A DNA stretch of 13,529 nucleotides from JALYUA01 sp038253555 (GCA_038253555.1 JBBSGZ010000098.1:1-13529); one strand, 5' to 3'. Counted from the first letter of the stretch, positions 1-7,272 are shown. The notes: generated from the sequence alone by a model not told the origin. Numbers and translations are program-made.

Positions 1-2316
1 CACCTCGGGCTTGCGGGGCACGACCTGCGTTTCGATGGCCAGCCGGTCGCGCGGCGGCGTTTCGATGATCGAGAGGTCGCGCAGGCCCGAGAGCGACAGG
101 TGAAGCGAGCGGGGAATGGGCGTCGCGGACATGGCGAGCACGTCGATCGAGGTCTTCCACTCCTTGAGGCGCTCCTTCTGAGCCACGCCGAAGCGCTGCT
201 CCTCGTCGACGATCAGCAGGCCGAGATCGCGAAAGGCGAGGTCCTTGCCCAGCATCCGGTGTGTCGCGATCAGGATGTCGACCGTGCCGTCGGCGACCTG
301 CTTGACGATCTCTCTCTGCTCCTTCGGGCTGCGAAAACGCGACAGCAGATCGATCGAGACCGGAAACGCGGCGAAGCGACGCCGGAACGTGCGGAAGTGC
401 TGGTCCGCCAGGATCGTCGTCGGGGCGAGGACGGCGACCTGCTTGCCGTCGAGCACCGCCTTGAACGCCGCCCGCATTCCGACCTCGGTCTTTCCGTAGC
501 CGACGTCGCCGCAAAGGAGGCGGTCCATGGGCTTGGAGGACTGCATGTCGCGTTTGACGTCCGCAATGGCCTGAGCCTGGTCCGGCGTCTCGACGTACTC
601 GAACGCGTCCTCGAACTCCTTTTGCCAGGGGGAGTCCTTCGAGAAAGCGAACCCATCGGCCAGAGTGCGGCGCGCGTAGAGCTTCAGGAGCTGGTCGGTC
701 ATGTCGCGCATGGCCTTCTTCACCGAGGCCTTGCGCTTCGCCCAGCCGGCGCCGCCGAGCCTGTCGAGAGCCGGCTCGACCCCTTCGAGACCCGAGAACT
801 TCTGCACGAGATCGAAGCGCTCGACGGGAAGCAGGAGGCGCTTCTCGTCGGCGTATCCGATCTCCATGAACTCGCGCTCTTCGCCTTCGACCGGCACGCG
901 CTTCAACCCCTGGAAGACGCCGATGCCGTAGTCGCGATGGACGACGGCGTCGCCGAGCTTCAAGTCCCGGAGGTCCGACAGGAATGCCTCGGAGGGACGC
1001 CGGTGGGACGTGGAAACCGGCTTCTCCTCCCCGAAGATCTCGCTTTCGGAGTACACCGACATTCGCGGGTCGCGCATGCGAAAACCGCCGGAAATATCGG
1101 CCGGGACCGAGATCACGACGCCGGGGCTGCGCTCCGAGGAAACGTGCAGCCCGTACTCGAGCGCGAAGCGACGCAACTTCTCGCCGCCCCCGGTGGGGCG
1201 CACCGCGACGAAGACTTCCTCTTCCGCGGCGAGGGCTCGCGCAATTTCCTCGGATGCTTCCCGGGTGCGTCCGGCGTGGCCCGGGATCGGTTCCGCCGGA
1301 AGCCGCAGGAGCGCGCGGTCGCCCGAGAGCCCGACCCGGTCGAATCGCACCGCGGCGGAGGAGAGCGCCGTGCGAATGCGATCCGCGGGGTGCGCCAGCT
1401 CCTCGGGAAGGAACGGATCGCGGTCCGGATCGCGGTCGGCGGCGAGCCGTTCGACAAACCCGGCGAGCTCCTCCTCGACGGCCGCGGGCTCCATCACGAC
1501 GAGAGCGGCGCCGGCGGCGTGGTCGAGCCATCCGGCGGGCATCGGCGAGACCGCGGGAGCGAAGACGATGCGCTCGACCTCGGATGGGTACCGGCCCAGC
1601 CGCTCGGTGAGCATTTCGCGCTCACTCTCGGATTCCCGGGCGATCGCGAAGGGCGGCAGCACGACGGACGGAAGCCGCTCCCGCGAACGCTGGGTGTCGG
1701 GGTCGAACACCCGGATCGACGCGACGCGGTCGCCATCGAGCTCGACGCGCACGGGGAGCTCGCGGTCGGGAGCAAAGACGTCGAAAAGACCGCCGCGCAC
1801 CGCGAGGTCGCCGGTCTCGACCACGAGATCGGAGCGGCGGTAGCCGACCGCGGTCAAGCGCGCGACGAAGCGGGGAAGCGAAATCTCCTCGCCCTCGCGC
1901 AGGGACATCACGAGCTCCCCGAAGACCTCGGGCGAAGGAAGCCGGGCGAAAAGGGATCGGGCGGGAAGAACGACGGCGCGGACGGACCCCGGCTCTCGCA
2001 ACGCCGAGAGAAGACCGAACTCGTCGCGGCGCGCTTTCAAAGACGGAGGAATGCGCTGGTACGGCGTCAGCGTGAGGGCCGGCGCGTGAAATACGCGCGG
2101 AACTCCAGCGGCGACGAGATCACCCGTCAGGGACTCTGCGGCTTTTTCGTCGGGAACGACGATCGCGAGCGGCCGGTCGAGGTCCCGTGCGAGCGCCGCT
2201 AAAACAATTCCGGGCAGCGCGCCCGCCCCTCCGGCGACGACGGGGTTGTCGCCGCGTCGAATGCGGTCGAGCAGGTCGACATACGAAGGAAATCCCCGGA
2301 CGAGATCCGCGAGCAT
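1..2316 (-). CDS. mfd: Transcription-repair coupling factor Mfd (N-terminal 772 codons, 3' part outside window)
   Basis: Mfd is a DNA translocase that removes RNA polymerase stalled at lesions and recruits UvrA for nucleotide excision repair. My translation of the minus strand from the ATG at 2316-2314 is open to base 1. It shows, in order: a UvrB-like N-terminal module (GYRRSDLVVETGDLAVRGG at about 158-176), the RNA-polymerase-interaction domain starting near 454 (LGDAVVHRDYGIGVF), Walker A GDVGYGKTE (603-611), DEEQ box (704-707) and motif III MSATPIPRS (729-737). The order and spacing are those of Mfd and not of RecG or UvrB. The family is usually about 1,100-1,200 residues, so the second RecA-like domain, the TRG motif and the C-terminal autoinhibitory domain lie beyond the left edge. 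The start lies 19 bases after the iscS stop with no clear Shine-Dalgarno sequence, suggesting coupled translation in an iscS-mfd operon. The identification is firm. Confidence 0.96.
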   Translation of the reverse strand, partial: MLADLVRGFPSYVDLLDRIRRGDNPVVAGGAGALPGIVLAALARDLDRPLAIVVPDEKAAESLTGDLVAAGVPRVFHAPALTLTPYQRIPPSLKARRDEFGLLSALREPGSVRAVVLPARSLFARLPSPEVFGELVMSLREGEEISLPRFVARLTAVGYRRSDLVVETGDLAVRGGLFDVFAPDRELPVRVELDGDRVASIRVFDPDTQRSRERLPSVVLPPFAIARESESEREMLTERLGRYPSEVERIVFAPAVSPMPAGWLDHAAGAALVVMEPAAVEEELAGFVERLAADRDPDRDPFLPEELAHPADRIRTALSSAAVRFDRVGLSGDRALLRLPAEPIPGHAGRTREASEEIARALAAEEEVFVAVRPTGGGEKLRRFALEYGLHVSSERSPGVVISVPADISGGFRMRDPRMSVYSESEIFGEEKPVSTSHRRPSEAFLSDLRDLKLGDAVVHRDYGIGVFQGLKRVPVEGEEREFMEIGYADEKRLLLPVERFDLVQKFSGLEGVEPALDRLGGAGWAKRKASVKKAMRDMTDQLLKLYARRTLADGFAFSKDSPWQKEFEDAFEYVETPDQAQAIADVKRDMQSSKPMDRLLCGDVGYGKTEVGMRAAFKAVLDGKQVAVLAPTTILADQHFRTFRRRFAAFPVSIDLLSRFRSPKEQREIVKQVADGTVDILIATHRMLGKDLAFRDLGLLIVDEEQRFGVAQKERLKEWKTSIDVLAMSATPIPRSLHLSLSGLRDLSIIETPPRDRLAIETQVVPRKPEV

Positions 2317-2335
2317 GACGGAGAAGATCGGAGGC

Positions 2336-3577
2336 CTAAGCGCGCTCGACGGGGCCGGCGGTTCGCGTCGAGAGCATCGGGGACGTCTCGCGCAGCCGGC
2401 GCACCGCCGAGGCGGTCGCCGCGATCGCGAAGTCGATCTCCTCGGCCGTCGTGAAGCGGCCGAGCCCGAACCGGATCGAGGCGTGCGCGAGGTCGTCCGG
2501 GACGCCCACGGCCTTCAAAACGTGAGAAGGCTGGAGCGAGGCGGACGTGCAGGCCGACCCCGAAGACACGGCGATGTCCTTCAGTCCCATCAGGAGCGCC
2601 TCGCCTTCGACGCCCTCGAACGACAGGTTCAGGTTCCCGGGCAGCCGGTCCTCTCGCTCGCCCGCAGCCAGGCGGCCGTCGGCCGCGATCGCCGGAAGGG
2701 GCGGGCCGTTCAACGTCACGCCGGCCATCCCGCTGAGAATGCCTTCGAGAAGCCGCGCCCGGAGGGCCCTCAGGCGGCAGGCCTCGGCCTCGCGATCGGC
2801 CACCGCGATCTGGGCCGCCTTCCCGAGCGCTACGATTCCGGGCACGTTCAATGTGCCGGAACGAAGACCGCGTTCCTGTCCGCCTCCAACCACGAGAGGA
2901 GCCAGCTTCACGCGTGGATTCCGACCGCGGACGTACAGAGCGCCCACCCCCTTGGGGGCGTAAACTTTGTGGCCGGACACGGAAGCGAGATCGATTTTCA
3001 TCGCCTCGACGTCGAAAGGGACCTTCCCGAATCCCTGCACCGCGTCGGTGTGGAACAGGACCCCGCGGCCCCGGCACACCGCACCGATTTCCGCGATCGG
3101 ATGCAGAGTCCCGATCTCGTTGTTGCCGAGCATGAGACTGACGAGCACGGTGCCGTCGGTCAGCGCCTCCGCCACCCTCTCCGCCGGGATCCGCCCCGTT
3201 CGGTCGGGGTCGAGGTAAGTGACCCGGAAACCCTCTTTCTCGAGGGTCCGGCAGACGTCGAGCACCGCGGGATGCTCGGTTTTTCCGGTAACGATGTGAT
3301 CGCCCTTCTGCCGGTAGGCGCGGGCGGCGCCGAAGATCGCGAGATTATTGGATTCGGTGGCGCCGCTCGTGAAGATGACGTCCTTGTCGGCGGCGTTCAT
3401 CGCCGCCGCCACTTGGTGGCGCGCCTCGTCGACGGCCGCCTCCGCTTCCCACCCGAAGACGTGGCTGCGCGAACCGGAGTTGCCGAACGCCGTCGTCAGG
3501 TACGGCATCATCGCGTCGAGCACCCGGGGGTCGACGGGCGTCGTCGCGTGATGGTCGAGGTAGATGGGGAGCTTCAT
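2336..3577 (-). CDS. iscS: Cysteine desulfurase, IscS/NifS type
   Basis: This is a PLP-dependent enzyme that takes sulfur from L-cysteine as an enzyme persulfide and supplies it for Fe-S clusters and tRNA thiolation. It has 413 residues (E. coli IscS has 404). The N-terminus MKLPIYLDHHATTPVDPRV nearly matches IscS and supports this start. Visible landmarks: SGAT (71-74), H102 in KTEHP, D178/Q181 in HTDAVQG, the PLP lysine K204 in SGHKVYAPKG, and catalytic C343 in SSGSACTSASLQPS. The C343 loop has the flexible group I form. There is a roughly 15-residue insertion before RLPGNLN (about 292-311) compared with E. coli IscS. No iscR, iscU or hscBA gene is adjacent, so the housekeeping role is inferred from the sequence type. 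A NifS-type role cannot be excluded. It is divergent from the thyX-like gene and first in a probable operon with mfd. Confidence 0.95.
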   Translation of the reverse strand: MKLPIYLDHHATTPVDPRVLDAMMPYLTTAFGNSGSRSHVFGWEAEAAVDEARHQVAAAMNAADKDVIFTSGATESNNLAIFGAARAYRQKGDHIVTGKTEHPAVLDVCRTLEKEGFRVTYLDPDRTGRIPAERVAEALTDGTVLVSLMLGNNEIGTLHPIAEIGAVCRGRGVLFHTDAVQGFGKVPFDVEAMKIDLASVSGHKVYAPKGVGALYVRGRNPRVKLAPLVVGGGQERGLRSGTLNVPGIVALGKAAQIAVADREAEACRLRALRARLLEGILSGMAGVTLNGPPLPAIAADGRLAAGEREDRLPGNLNLSFEGVEGEALLMGLKDIAVSSGSACTSASLQPSHVLKAVGVPDDLAHASIRFGLGRFTTAEEIDFAIAATASAVRRLRETSPMLSTRTAGPVERA

Positions 3578-3583
3578 AAGAGT

Positions 3584-3619
3584 GGAACGGCTCGAGACGA
3601 GCGTACCGTTTTACGTTCC
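3584..3619. promoter_or_regulatory. Inverted repeat GGAACG...CGTTCC upstream of iscS
   Basis: GGAACG (3584-3589) and CGTTCC (3614-3619) are exact inverted copies 24 bases apart, just upstream of the iscS start on the minus strand. The position would suit an operator or a 5' leader hairpin. It is only six base pairs and does not match an operator I know, so it may be chance. Confidence 0.2.
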
Positions 3620-3631
3620 CCTTGGAAAACG

Positions 3632-3712
3632 CCGGCGGGGCAGGGGGTATTTCGGGCGGGGGGCGCGGGGCGGAGGGCGTCAGGGGTTAGGCGCGGGGGG
3701 TGGGCGGTGGGC
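3632..3712. repeat. G-run block with quadruplex potential
   Basis: The plus strand carries a dense series of G runs (for example 3637-3640, 3643-3647, 3658-3663, 3667-3670 and 3694-3699) separated by short loops, enough for several alternative G-quadruplexes. Part of it, GGAGGGCGTCAGG at 3672-3684, matches 11 of 13 positions of the reverse complement of 3861-3873 in the C-rich repeat. The two blocks therefore look like diverged copies in opposite orientation. Confidence 0.55.
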
Positions 3713-3788
3713 CTTCGGCGAAGTACGGATGAGACCTCGATTCGGTCTGGCGGTTCGCGCACTTCTTTTTCGAGTTCTCCGAAGGACG

Positions 3789-3876
3789 CGCCTCACGCCT
3801 CCCGCCCCTCGCCTCCCGCCCCTCGCCTCCCGCCCCTCGCCTCCCGCCTCACGCCTCCCGCCTCCCGCCCTCCCCA
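3789..3876. repeat. 14-base tandem repeat, CCTCCCGCCCCTCG
   Basis: Three exact copies of CCTCCCGCCCCTCG stand at 3798-3811, 3812-3825 and 3826-3839. Two variants follow: CCTCCCGCCTCACG (3840-3853) and CCTCCCGCCTCCCG (3854-3867). A partial unit precedes them (from about 3790) and a C-rich tail follows. The variants show a 7-base sub-period based on CCTCCCG. It ends about 30 bases before the thyX-like start. It is a simple tandem repeat, not a CRISPR: there are no unique spacers. Confidence 0.85.
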
Positions 3877-3884
3877 ACTAAAGG

Positions 3885-3890
3885 CATAAT
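3885..3890 (+). promoter_or_regulatory. Possible -10 element (CATAAT) for the thyX-like gene
   Basis: CATAAT is the only AT-rich hexamer between the C-rich repeat and the ATG at 3903. No -35 hexamer is visible at the usual distance, which falls in the repeat. If used, the transcript would have a very short leader, and no Shine-Dalgarno sequence precedes the ATG. Weak call. Confidence 0.25.
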
Positions 3891-3902
3891 CCCGATCAAC
3901 CC

Positions 3903-5495
3903 ATGTCGTCGCTTCCCCTCACCGATACGGCCTTTTCTTTCTCCTCGCCGCGGCCGAAGGTGCGTTTGGTCAATGCGTTTGCCCGTCCCTTCGAAAACGT
4001 CGTCGCGACCGCGCGCACGTGCTACTCGGCGAAGGGGATCGTCACGGAAGACCAGGCCTCCGCGCGTCCCGAGCGGCGTGACGCTCTGGCCCGGTCGATC
4101 TACGGAGCCGGCCACCACACCACTTTCCAGCACGCGCACTTTCAGTTCGCGATGGAGAACGTGTCGCGGCAGTTTCTCTGGAGCTTTCTGCACAGCCATC
4201 CCTTTTACAACTCGGAGCAGGTCTCTCAGCGATACGTCGAGGTGAAGGCCGGCCAGTACGCCGTCCCCCCGATGCTCCCGGCCGAGCGGGAGATCTTCGA
4301 GACCGCGGCGCGACGGCAGCAGGCGGCCTACGAGCGCCTCACGGAGCTGCTCACGCCGCTCGCGGCCGAACGCTACTTCGGAATTTTCCCGGGGCGCACG
4401 CGCGGAGACGGACGGGTCCGTTTTGCCGCCGCGGTGCAGAAGCGCGCGCAGGAGATTGCCCGTTACGTGCTCCCGGTGGCGACCTTCGCGTACCTGTACC
4501 ACACGGTCTCGGGCATCACCCTCTTCCGGTACTGGCGTCTCTGCGAGTCCTCCGACGCCCCCACGGAGCAGAGGGAAGTCGTGGGACAGATGGTCGAGGA
4601 GGTGCTCCGGCACGACCCGCTCTATCGCGGCGTTCTGCAGGATCCCATCCCTCTCGAAGAAACTCCGGAGTACGCGCTCTTCGCGTCGCGGAGTGAAGCG
4701 GGCCGCGCGCAAGGCGGCCGCGCTTTTCGCGAGGAATTTGACCGGGAGCTCCAGGGCCGCGTCTCCCGCCTCGTAGACTGGAAAGCGAACAACGAGGAGG
4801 TTCTCGCCTCGGCGGTGCGCGAGGTGATGGGACTGCCCCGCGCGGCGCTTTCCGACGCCGACGCGATCGCGCTGGCTCTCGACCCGGCGAAGAATCCGCT
4901 GCTCGGCGAGACGCTGACGCTGACGACGCACGGAAAACTGTCTCGCGCGCTCTTCCATCCCTCGTACACGTTCCGCAAGAAGCTCTCTCACACGGCGGAC
5001 AGTCAGGACCAGCGCCACCGGATGACTCCGGCGTCGCGGCCGGCTCTTCCCGCCTACCTCACCGACGAGCCCGACTACATCGTCCCGATGCTCGTGCCGG
5101 ACGTCCCCGAGGCGGCGGACCTGTACCGCCGGACGATGGAGGAGACGTGGGACGCGGTCGGACATCTGCGCTCGCGCGGCGTGCCGGACGAATACGCCGC
5201 ATACCTGCTTCCAAACGCCGTCGCGATCCGCTTCACCGAGTCCGCCGACCTTCTGAACCTGCACCACAAATTCGCGATGCGCCTCTGCTACAACGCCCAG
5301 GAAGAGATCTGGCGGGCTTCGCTCGACGAGGCGCTTCAGATCCGCGAGATCAACCCGCGGATCGGGCCGTGGCTCCTGCCCCCCTGCACCCTCCGGCACC
5401 ACGCCGGAGTCCGCCCCGTCTGCCCGGAAGGCGACCGCTTCTGCGGTATCACGGTCTGGAAGCAGTCGGCCGAGACGTATCAGCGCGCGCTGTAA
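3903..5495 (+). CDS. thyX: ThyX-family protein with two tandem ThyX-like domains (putative flavin-dependent thymidylate synthase)
   Basis: ThyX makes dTMP from dUMP using FAD, NADPH and methylenetetrahydrofolate; it is normally 210-300 residues and acts as a homotetramer. This protein has 530 residues and two ThyX-like halves. N-half: HHTTFQH (71-77), VSRQ, then LHS (96-98) where RHR is expected, S108-Q-R-Y111 of the substrate loop, and ARYVLP (186-191). C-half: an intact RHR (371-373) preceded by DSQDQ, LLP (435-437), R460 and AQEEI (465-469). Alignment to remembered T. maritima ThyX is ungapped over the 20 residues before RHR in both halves. The N-half has lost both RHR arginines and the R174 equivalent (C214). 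The C-half has lost the long serine loop and the R147 equivalent (A433). The tail has C495, H499, H500, C507 and C514. Family membership is solid; catalytic activity is unproven, and an inactive or repurposed paralogue is possible. Confidence 0.82.
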   Translation: MSSLPLTDTAFSFSSPRPKVRLVNAFARPFENVVATARTCYSAKGIVTEDQASARPERRDALARSIYGAGHHTTFQHAHFQFAMENVSRQFLWSFLHSHPFYNSEQVSQRYVEVKAGQYAVPPMLPAEREIFETAARRQQAAYERLTELLTPLAAERYFGIFPGRTRGDGRVRFAAAVQKRAQEIARYVLPVATFAYLYHTVSGITLFRYWRLCESSDAPTEQREVVGQMVEEVLRHDPLYRGVLQDPIPLEETPEYALFASRSEAGRAQGGRAFREEFDRELQGRVSRLVDWKANNEEVLASAVREVMGLPRAALSDADAIALALDPAKNPLLGETLTLTTHGKLSRALFHPSYTFRKKLSHTADSQDQRHRMTPASRPALPAYLTDEPDYIVPMLVPDVPEAADLYRRTMEETWDAVGHLRSRGVPDEYAAYLLPNAVAIRFTESADLLNLHHKFAMRLCYNAQEEIWRASLDEALQIREINPRIGPWLLPPCTLRHHAGVRPVCPEGDRFCGITVWKQSAETYQRAL

Positions 5496-5561
5496 ACGCT
5501 CCCAAAAAACAAATCCTTTTTTCACTGGCGTGCGCCACAGGCACGGCGGATTGTTCCTGCG

Positions 5562-5601
5562 CCCCTCACCCCAACCCTCTCCCCGAGCGAGGGCGAGGGG
5601 G
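5562..5601. repeat. CCCTCACCCCAACCCTCT-type palindromic repeat
   Basis: The core CCCTCACCCCAACCCTCT begins at 5563 and is followed by a G-rich right arm. CCCCTC (5562-5567) pairs with GAGGGG (5595-5600), and CCCTC (5575-5579) pairs with GAGGG (5589-5593). The result is a two-stem hairpin with an internal loop. This core is one I recognise as a dispersed intergenic palindrome in many GC-rich bacterial genomes. It could also act as a transcript-end structure for the thyX-like gene. Confidence 0.6.
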
Positions 5602-5637
5602 CAGAGCTGCGCTCCAGCCAAGGTGGTGGCTAAGCTC

Positions 5638-5783
5638 GCAGCGGGAGGAGTCTCCTGACCGAAGGGAAGGAGGAGCCTCCCGCTGCGGGAGCCGAAGCGA
5701 ACGAAGGGACCAGCCCGGCGGTCGAGCCTTCAGGCGAGCCGCCGGGCGGTGCGTTCGCCCGCAGGCGAACGCAGGTCCCGCAG
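5638..5783. repeat. Compound palindromic element with several perfect stems
   Basis: Perfect stems: A, GCAGCGGGAGG (5638-5648) with 5676-5686, 11 bp; B, GCCCGGCGG (5713-5721) with 5739-5747, 9 bp; C, TGCGTTCGCC (5750-5759) with 5764-5773, 10 bp and a CGCA tetraloop. GGGACC (5706-5711) pairs with GGTCCC (5774-5779) and exactly encloses B and C as a three-way junction. CTGCGGGA (5683-5690) also pairs with TCCCGCAG (5776-5783), competing with stem A. It may be a REP/MITE-like dispersed element or a structured RNA. There is no T tract, so it is not a simple terminator. Confidence 0.6.
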
Positions 5784-5907
5784 TGAGCGAAGGTGACGGT
5801 TGCACGGCACATTTGTTGCTCCTTTTTGGAAGGGTCCGGCGCAACGCACCTCGCCCCGCGCACCTCAAGAAACGCCCGGCACAAAAGAATCTCTGAAAGG
5901 GGGAGAC

Positions 5908-7272
5908 ATGGCGGATCAAGGTTTCGGCTATGGCCGGGAACGCGACGAGGAAGAACGCAATCGTCGCGAACGAGGGCAGGGCGGGTCGATGTCGAGCCAG
6001 CCGGAATGGCGGCCCGGACAATCCTCGCAGTCCTCACAGTCCTCACAGGGCGGATATGAATCTTCGGGAGTCGGTTCTCAGAACTGGGGCTCTTCCCAGG
6101 GAAGCGGCGGTTCCGCCGGGTACGGCTCGTCCGGCGGGACTGGATCCGGGAGCGGGTCTCCCGGAGGATACGGATCGCAGGGCGGATACGGCCAGCAGAA
6201 CATGGGCTCGCAGAACTTCGGTGCACAGACCTACGGCTCTCAGGGCTACGGCTCACAGGGCGGCTCTCGAGGTTTCGGCGGAGGCTCGGGATCGGGCTAT
6301 GGGAGCGGCTCCCAGGGATACGGATCGCAGGACTCGGGCGCTCAGAGCTTCCAGGGTTACGGTTCACAGGGCTCCGGGTATGGCTCGCAGGGCGGCGGCG
6401 GCGGCTCCCAGAGCGGATACGGCTCGCAGGGCGGCGGCTTCGGCTCGGCCGGAGGGTATGGGTCCCAGGGGGGGTCCGGAACGTACGGCTCCTCGGGCGG
6501 TTACGGCGGCGGCTCGCAGGGAGCCTTAGGATCCGCGGGCTCGATGGGCTCCTCTTCCGGGTACGGCTCGCAGGGCGGCGGGATATACGGCGGCAGCCAG
6601 GGATACGGTCAGTCCGGCTCCGGCTACGGCAGCTCGCAGCCTTACGGCTCGCAGGGGAGCCACTGGGGATCTTCGTCTCCGGCCGGCGGTCAGGAATCTT
6701 CGCGAGGTCGTTTCAGCGGGCGGGGACCGAAGGGGTACACGCGCTCGGATGAACGCATCCGCGAGGACGTCAGCGAACGGCTCTATCACCACCCGGATAT
6801 CGACGCCTCGGACATCGAAGTCCGCGTCGAAGGCGGGGAGGTGACGCTCGAAGGCACGGTCGACGAGCGGCGCACGAAAAGGGCGGTCGAAGAAACCATC
6901 GAGAACGTGAACGGCGTCAAGGAAGTCCACAATCGTCTTCGCGTGAAGCAGGGCCTCTTGAGCTCCCTCTTCGGGGGCGGGGACGACAAGGATACGGACA
7001 GGGACAAGAACCGAGAGAGCCAGAGTGTGGGCTCCGGCTTGCGGTCGAGTGAATCGACCTCCGGTTCCGAAAAGAGCGGCAGCGGCATGTGGGGCGCGGG
7101 CTCCGGATCCTCCGGCACGTCCGGCGGGTCGAGCGGGTCCCCGGGAACGGGCGCGTCTTCCGGGACGCGCGGAACCACGGGCGGATCTACGGGGCTCGGT
7201 TCGGGCAGCGGAGAAATCCTGGGAAGTCCCGGCACCGCCAGCACGAAGGGATCGAGCGGGTCGGACAGGTAA
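5908..7272 (+). CDS. BON-domain protein with YGSQ-repeat low-complexity domain
   Basis: This protein has 454 residues. The start at 5908 is chosen because an AAAGGGGGAG ribosome site (5896-5905) precedes it; the frame is open further upstream but through non-protein-like sequence. Layout: a charged head (1-25); an almost uncharged Gly/Ser/Tyr/Gln region (about 36-260) with ten YGSQ motifs; an Arg/Gly linker SRGRFSGRGPKGYTRSDER (265-283); one BON domain (about 282-347) with IREDVSERL, VEGGEVTLEGTVDERRTKR and VKEVHNRLRV; and a Gly/Ser/Thr tail with an acidic-basic patch (358-370). BON domains bind phospholipid or act in envelope stress proteins such as OsmY. The GRGPKGYxRSDERIREDV lead-in is common in bacterial single-BON proteins with disordered N-termini. 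No signal peptide or membrane segment is seen, so it is probably cytoplasmic. Function is unknown; a stress or condensate role is inference. Confidence 0.88.
   Translation: MADQGFGYGRERDEEERNRRERGQGGSMSSQPEWRPGQSSQSSQSSQGGYESSGVGSQNWGSSQGSGGSAGYGSSGGTGSGSGSPGGYGSQGGYGQQNMGSQNFGAQTYGSQGYGSQGGSRGFGGGSGSGYGSGSQGYGSQDSGAQSFQGYGSQGSGYGSQGGGGGSQSGYGSQGGGFGSAGGYGSQGGSGTYGSSGGYGGGSQGALGSAGSMGSSSGYGSQGGGIYGGSQGYGQSGSGYGSSQPYGSQGSHWGSSSPAGGQESSRGRFSGRGPKGYTRSDERIREDVSERLYHHPDIDASDIEVRVEGGEVTLEGTVDERRTKRAVEETIENVNGVKEVHNRLRVKQGLLSSLFGGGDDKDTDRDKNRESQSVGSGLRSSESTSGSEKSGSGMWGAGSGSSGTSGGSSGSPGTGASSGTRGTTGGSTGLGSGSGEILGSPGTASTKGSSGSDR
6010..6690 (+). repeat. Degenerate coding repeat encoding (G/S)YGSQG units
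   Basis: Within the BON gene, DNA such as TACGGCTCGCAGGG recurs with synonymous drift and encodes YGSQ at residues 88, 109, 114, 138, 151, 158, 171, 184, 219 and 246. The spacing is irregular (5 to 35 residues), so this is not a clean tandem array. The repeated Gly/Ser codons make length variation by slippage or recombination plausible. Confidence 0.8.

Larger units (their letters stand above)
3578..3902. other. Divergent intergenic region between iscS and thyX-like gene
   Basis: There is no convincing gene in these 325 bases. It must hold the promoters for the leftward iscS-mfd pair and the rightward thyX-like gene. From left to right it holds a small inverted repeat (3584-3619), a G-rich block (3632-3712), a mixed 65-base spacer and a C-rich 14-base tandem repeat (3789-3876) running almost up to the thyX-like start. 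Open frames through it in several frames are only a consequence of the simple composition. Confidence 0.8.
5496..5907. other. Intergenic region between thyX-like and BON genes
   Basis: These 412 bases have no supported gene. After the thyX stop comes an A6...T6 stretch (about 5505-5526) without a GC stem, so it is not a convincing terminator. Next come a CCCTCACCCC-type palindromic repeat (5562-5601) and a multi-hairpin block (5638-5783). The last 120 bases (5784-5907) are plain and must carry the BON promoter, though I see no clear -35/-10 pair. A purine-rich ribosome binding site precedes 5908. Confidence 0.75.

Noticed and set aside
100..2202. 700-residue plus-strand open frame antisense to mfd
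   Set aside because: Arg/Gly/Glu/Leu-rich composition without domains; the opposite strand encodes Mfd with all motifs. It is a GC-driven shadow.
3789..3876. CRISPR-like array
   Set aside because: Units are contiguous 14-mers with no unique spacers and no cas genes nearby.
5505..5526. Terminator for the thyX-like gene (A6...T6)
   Set aside because: The only pairing is A-T; there is no GC stem before the T run.
3849..5621. 590-residue minus-strand open frame over the thyX-like gene
   Set aside because: It is antisense to a gene with clear ThyX motifs, is rich in Arg/Val/Gly, has no recognisable domain and starts in a palindromic repeat.
5800..5907. Upstream start for the BON protein
   Set aside because: The added 36 residues come from intergenic sequence; the AAAGGGGGAG site directly before 5908 decides the start.
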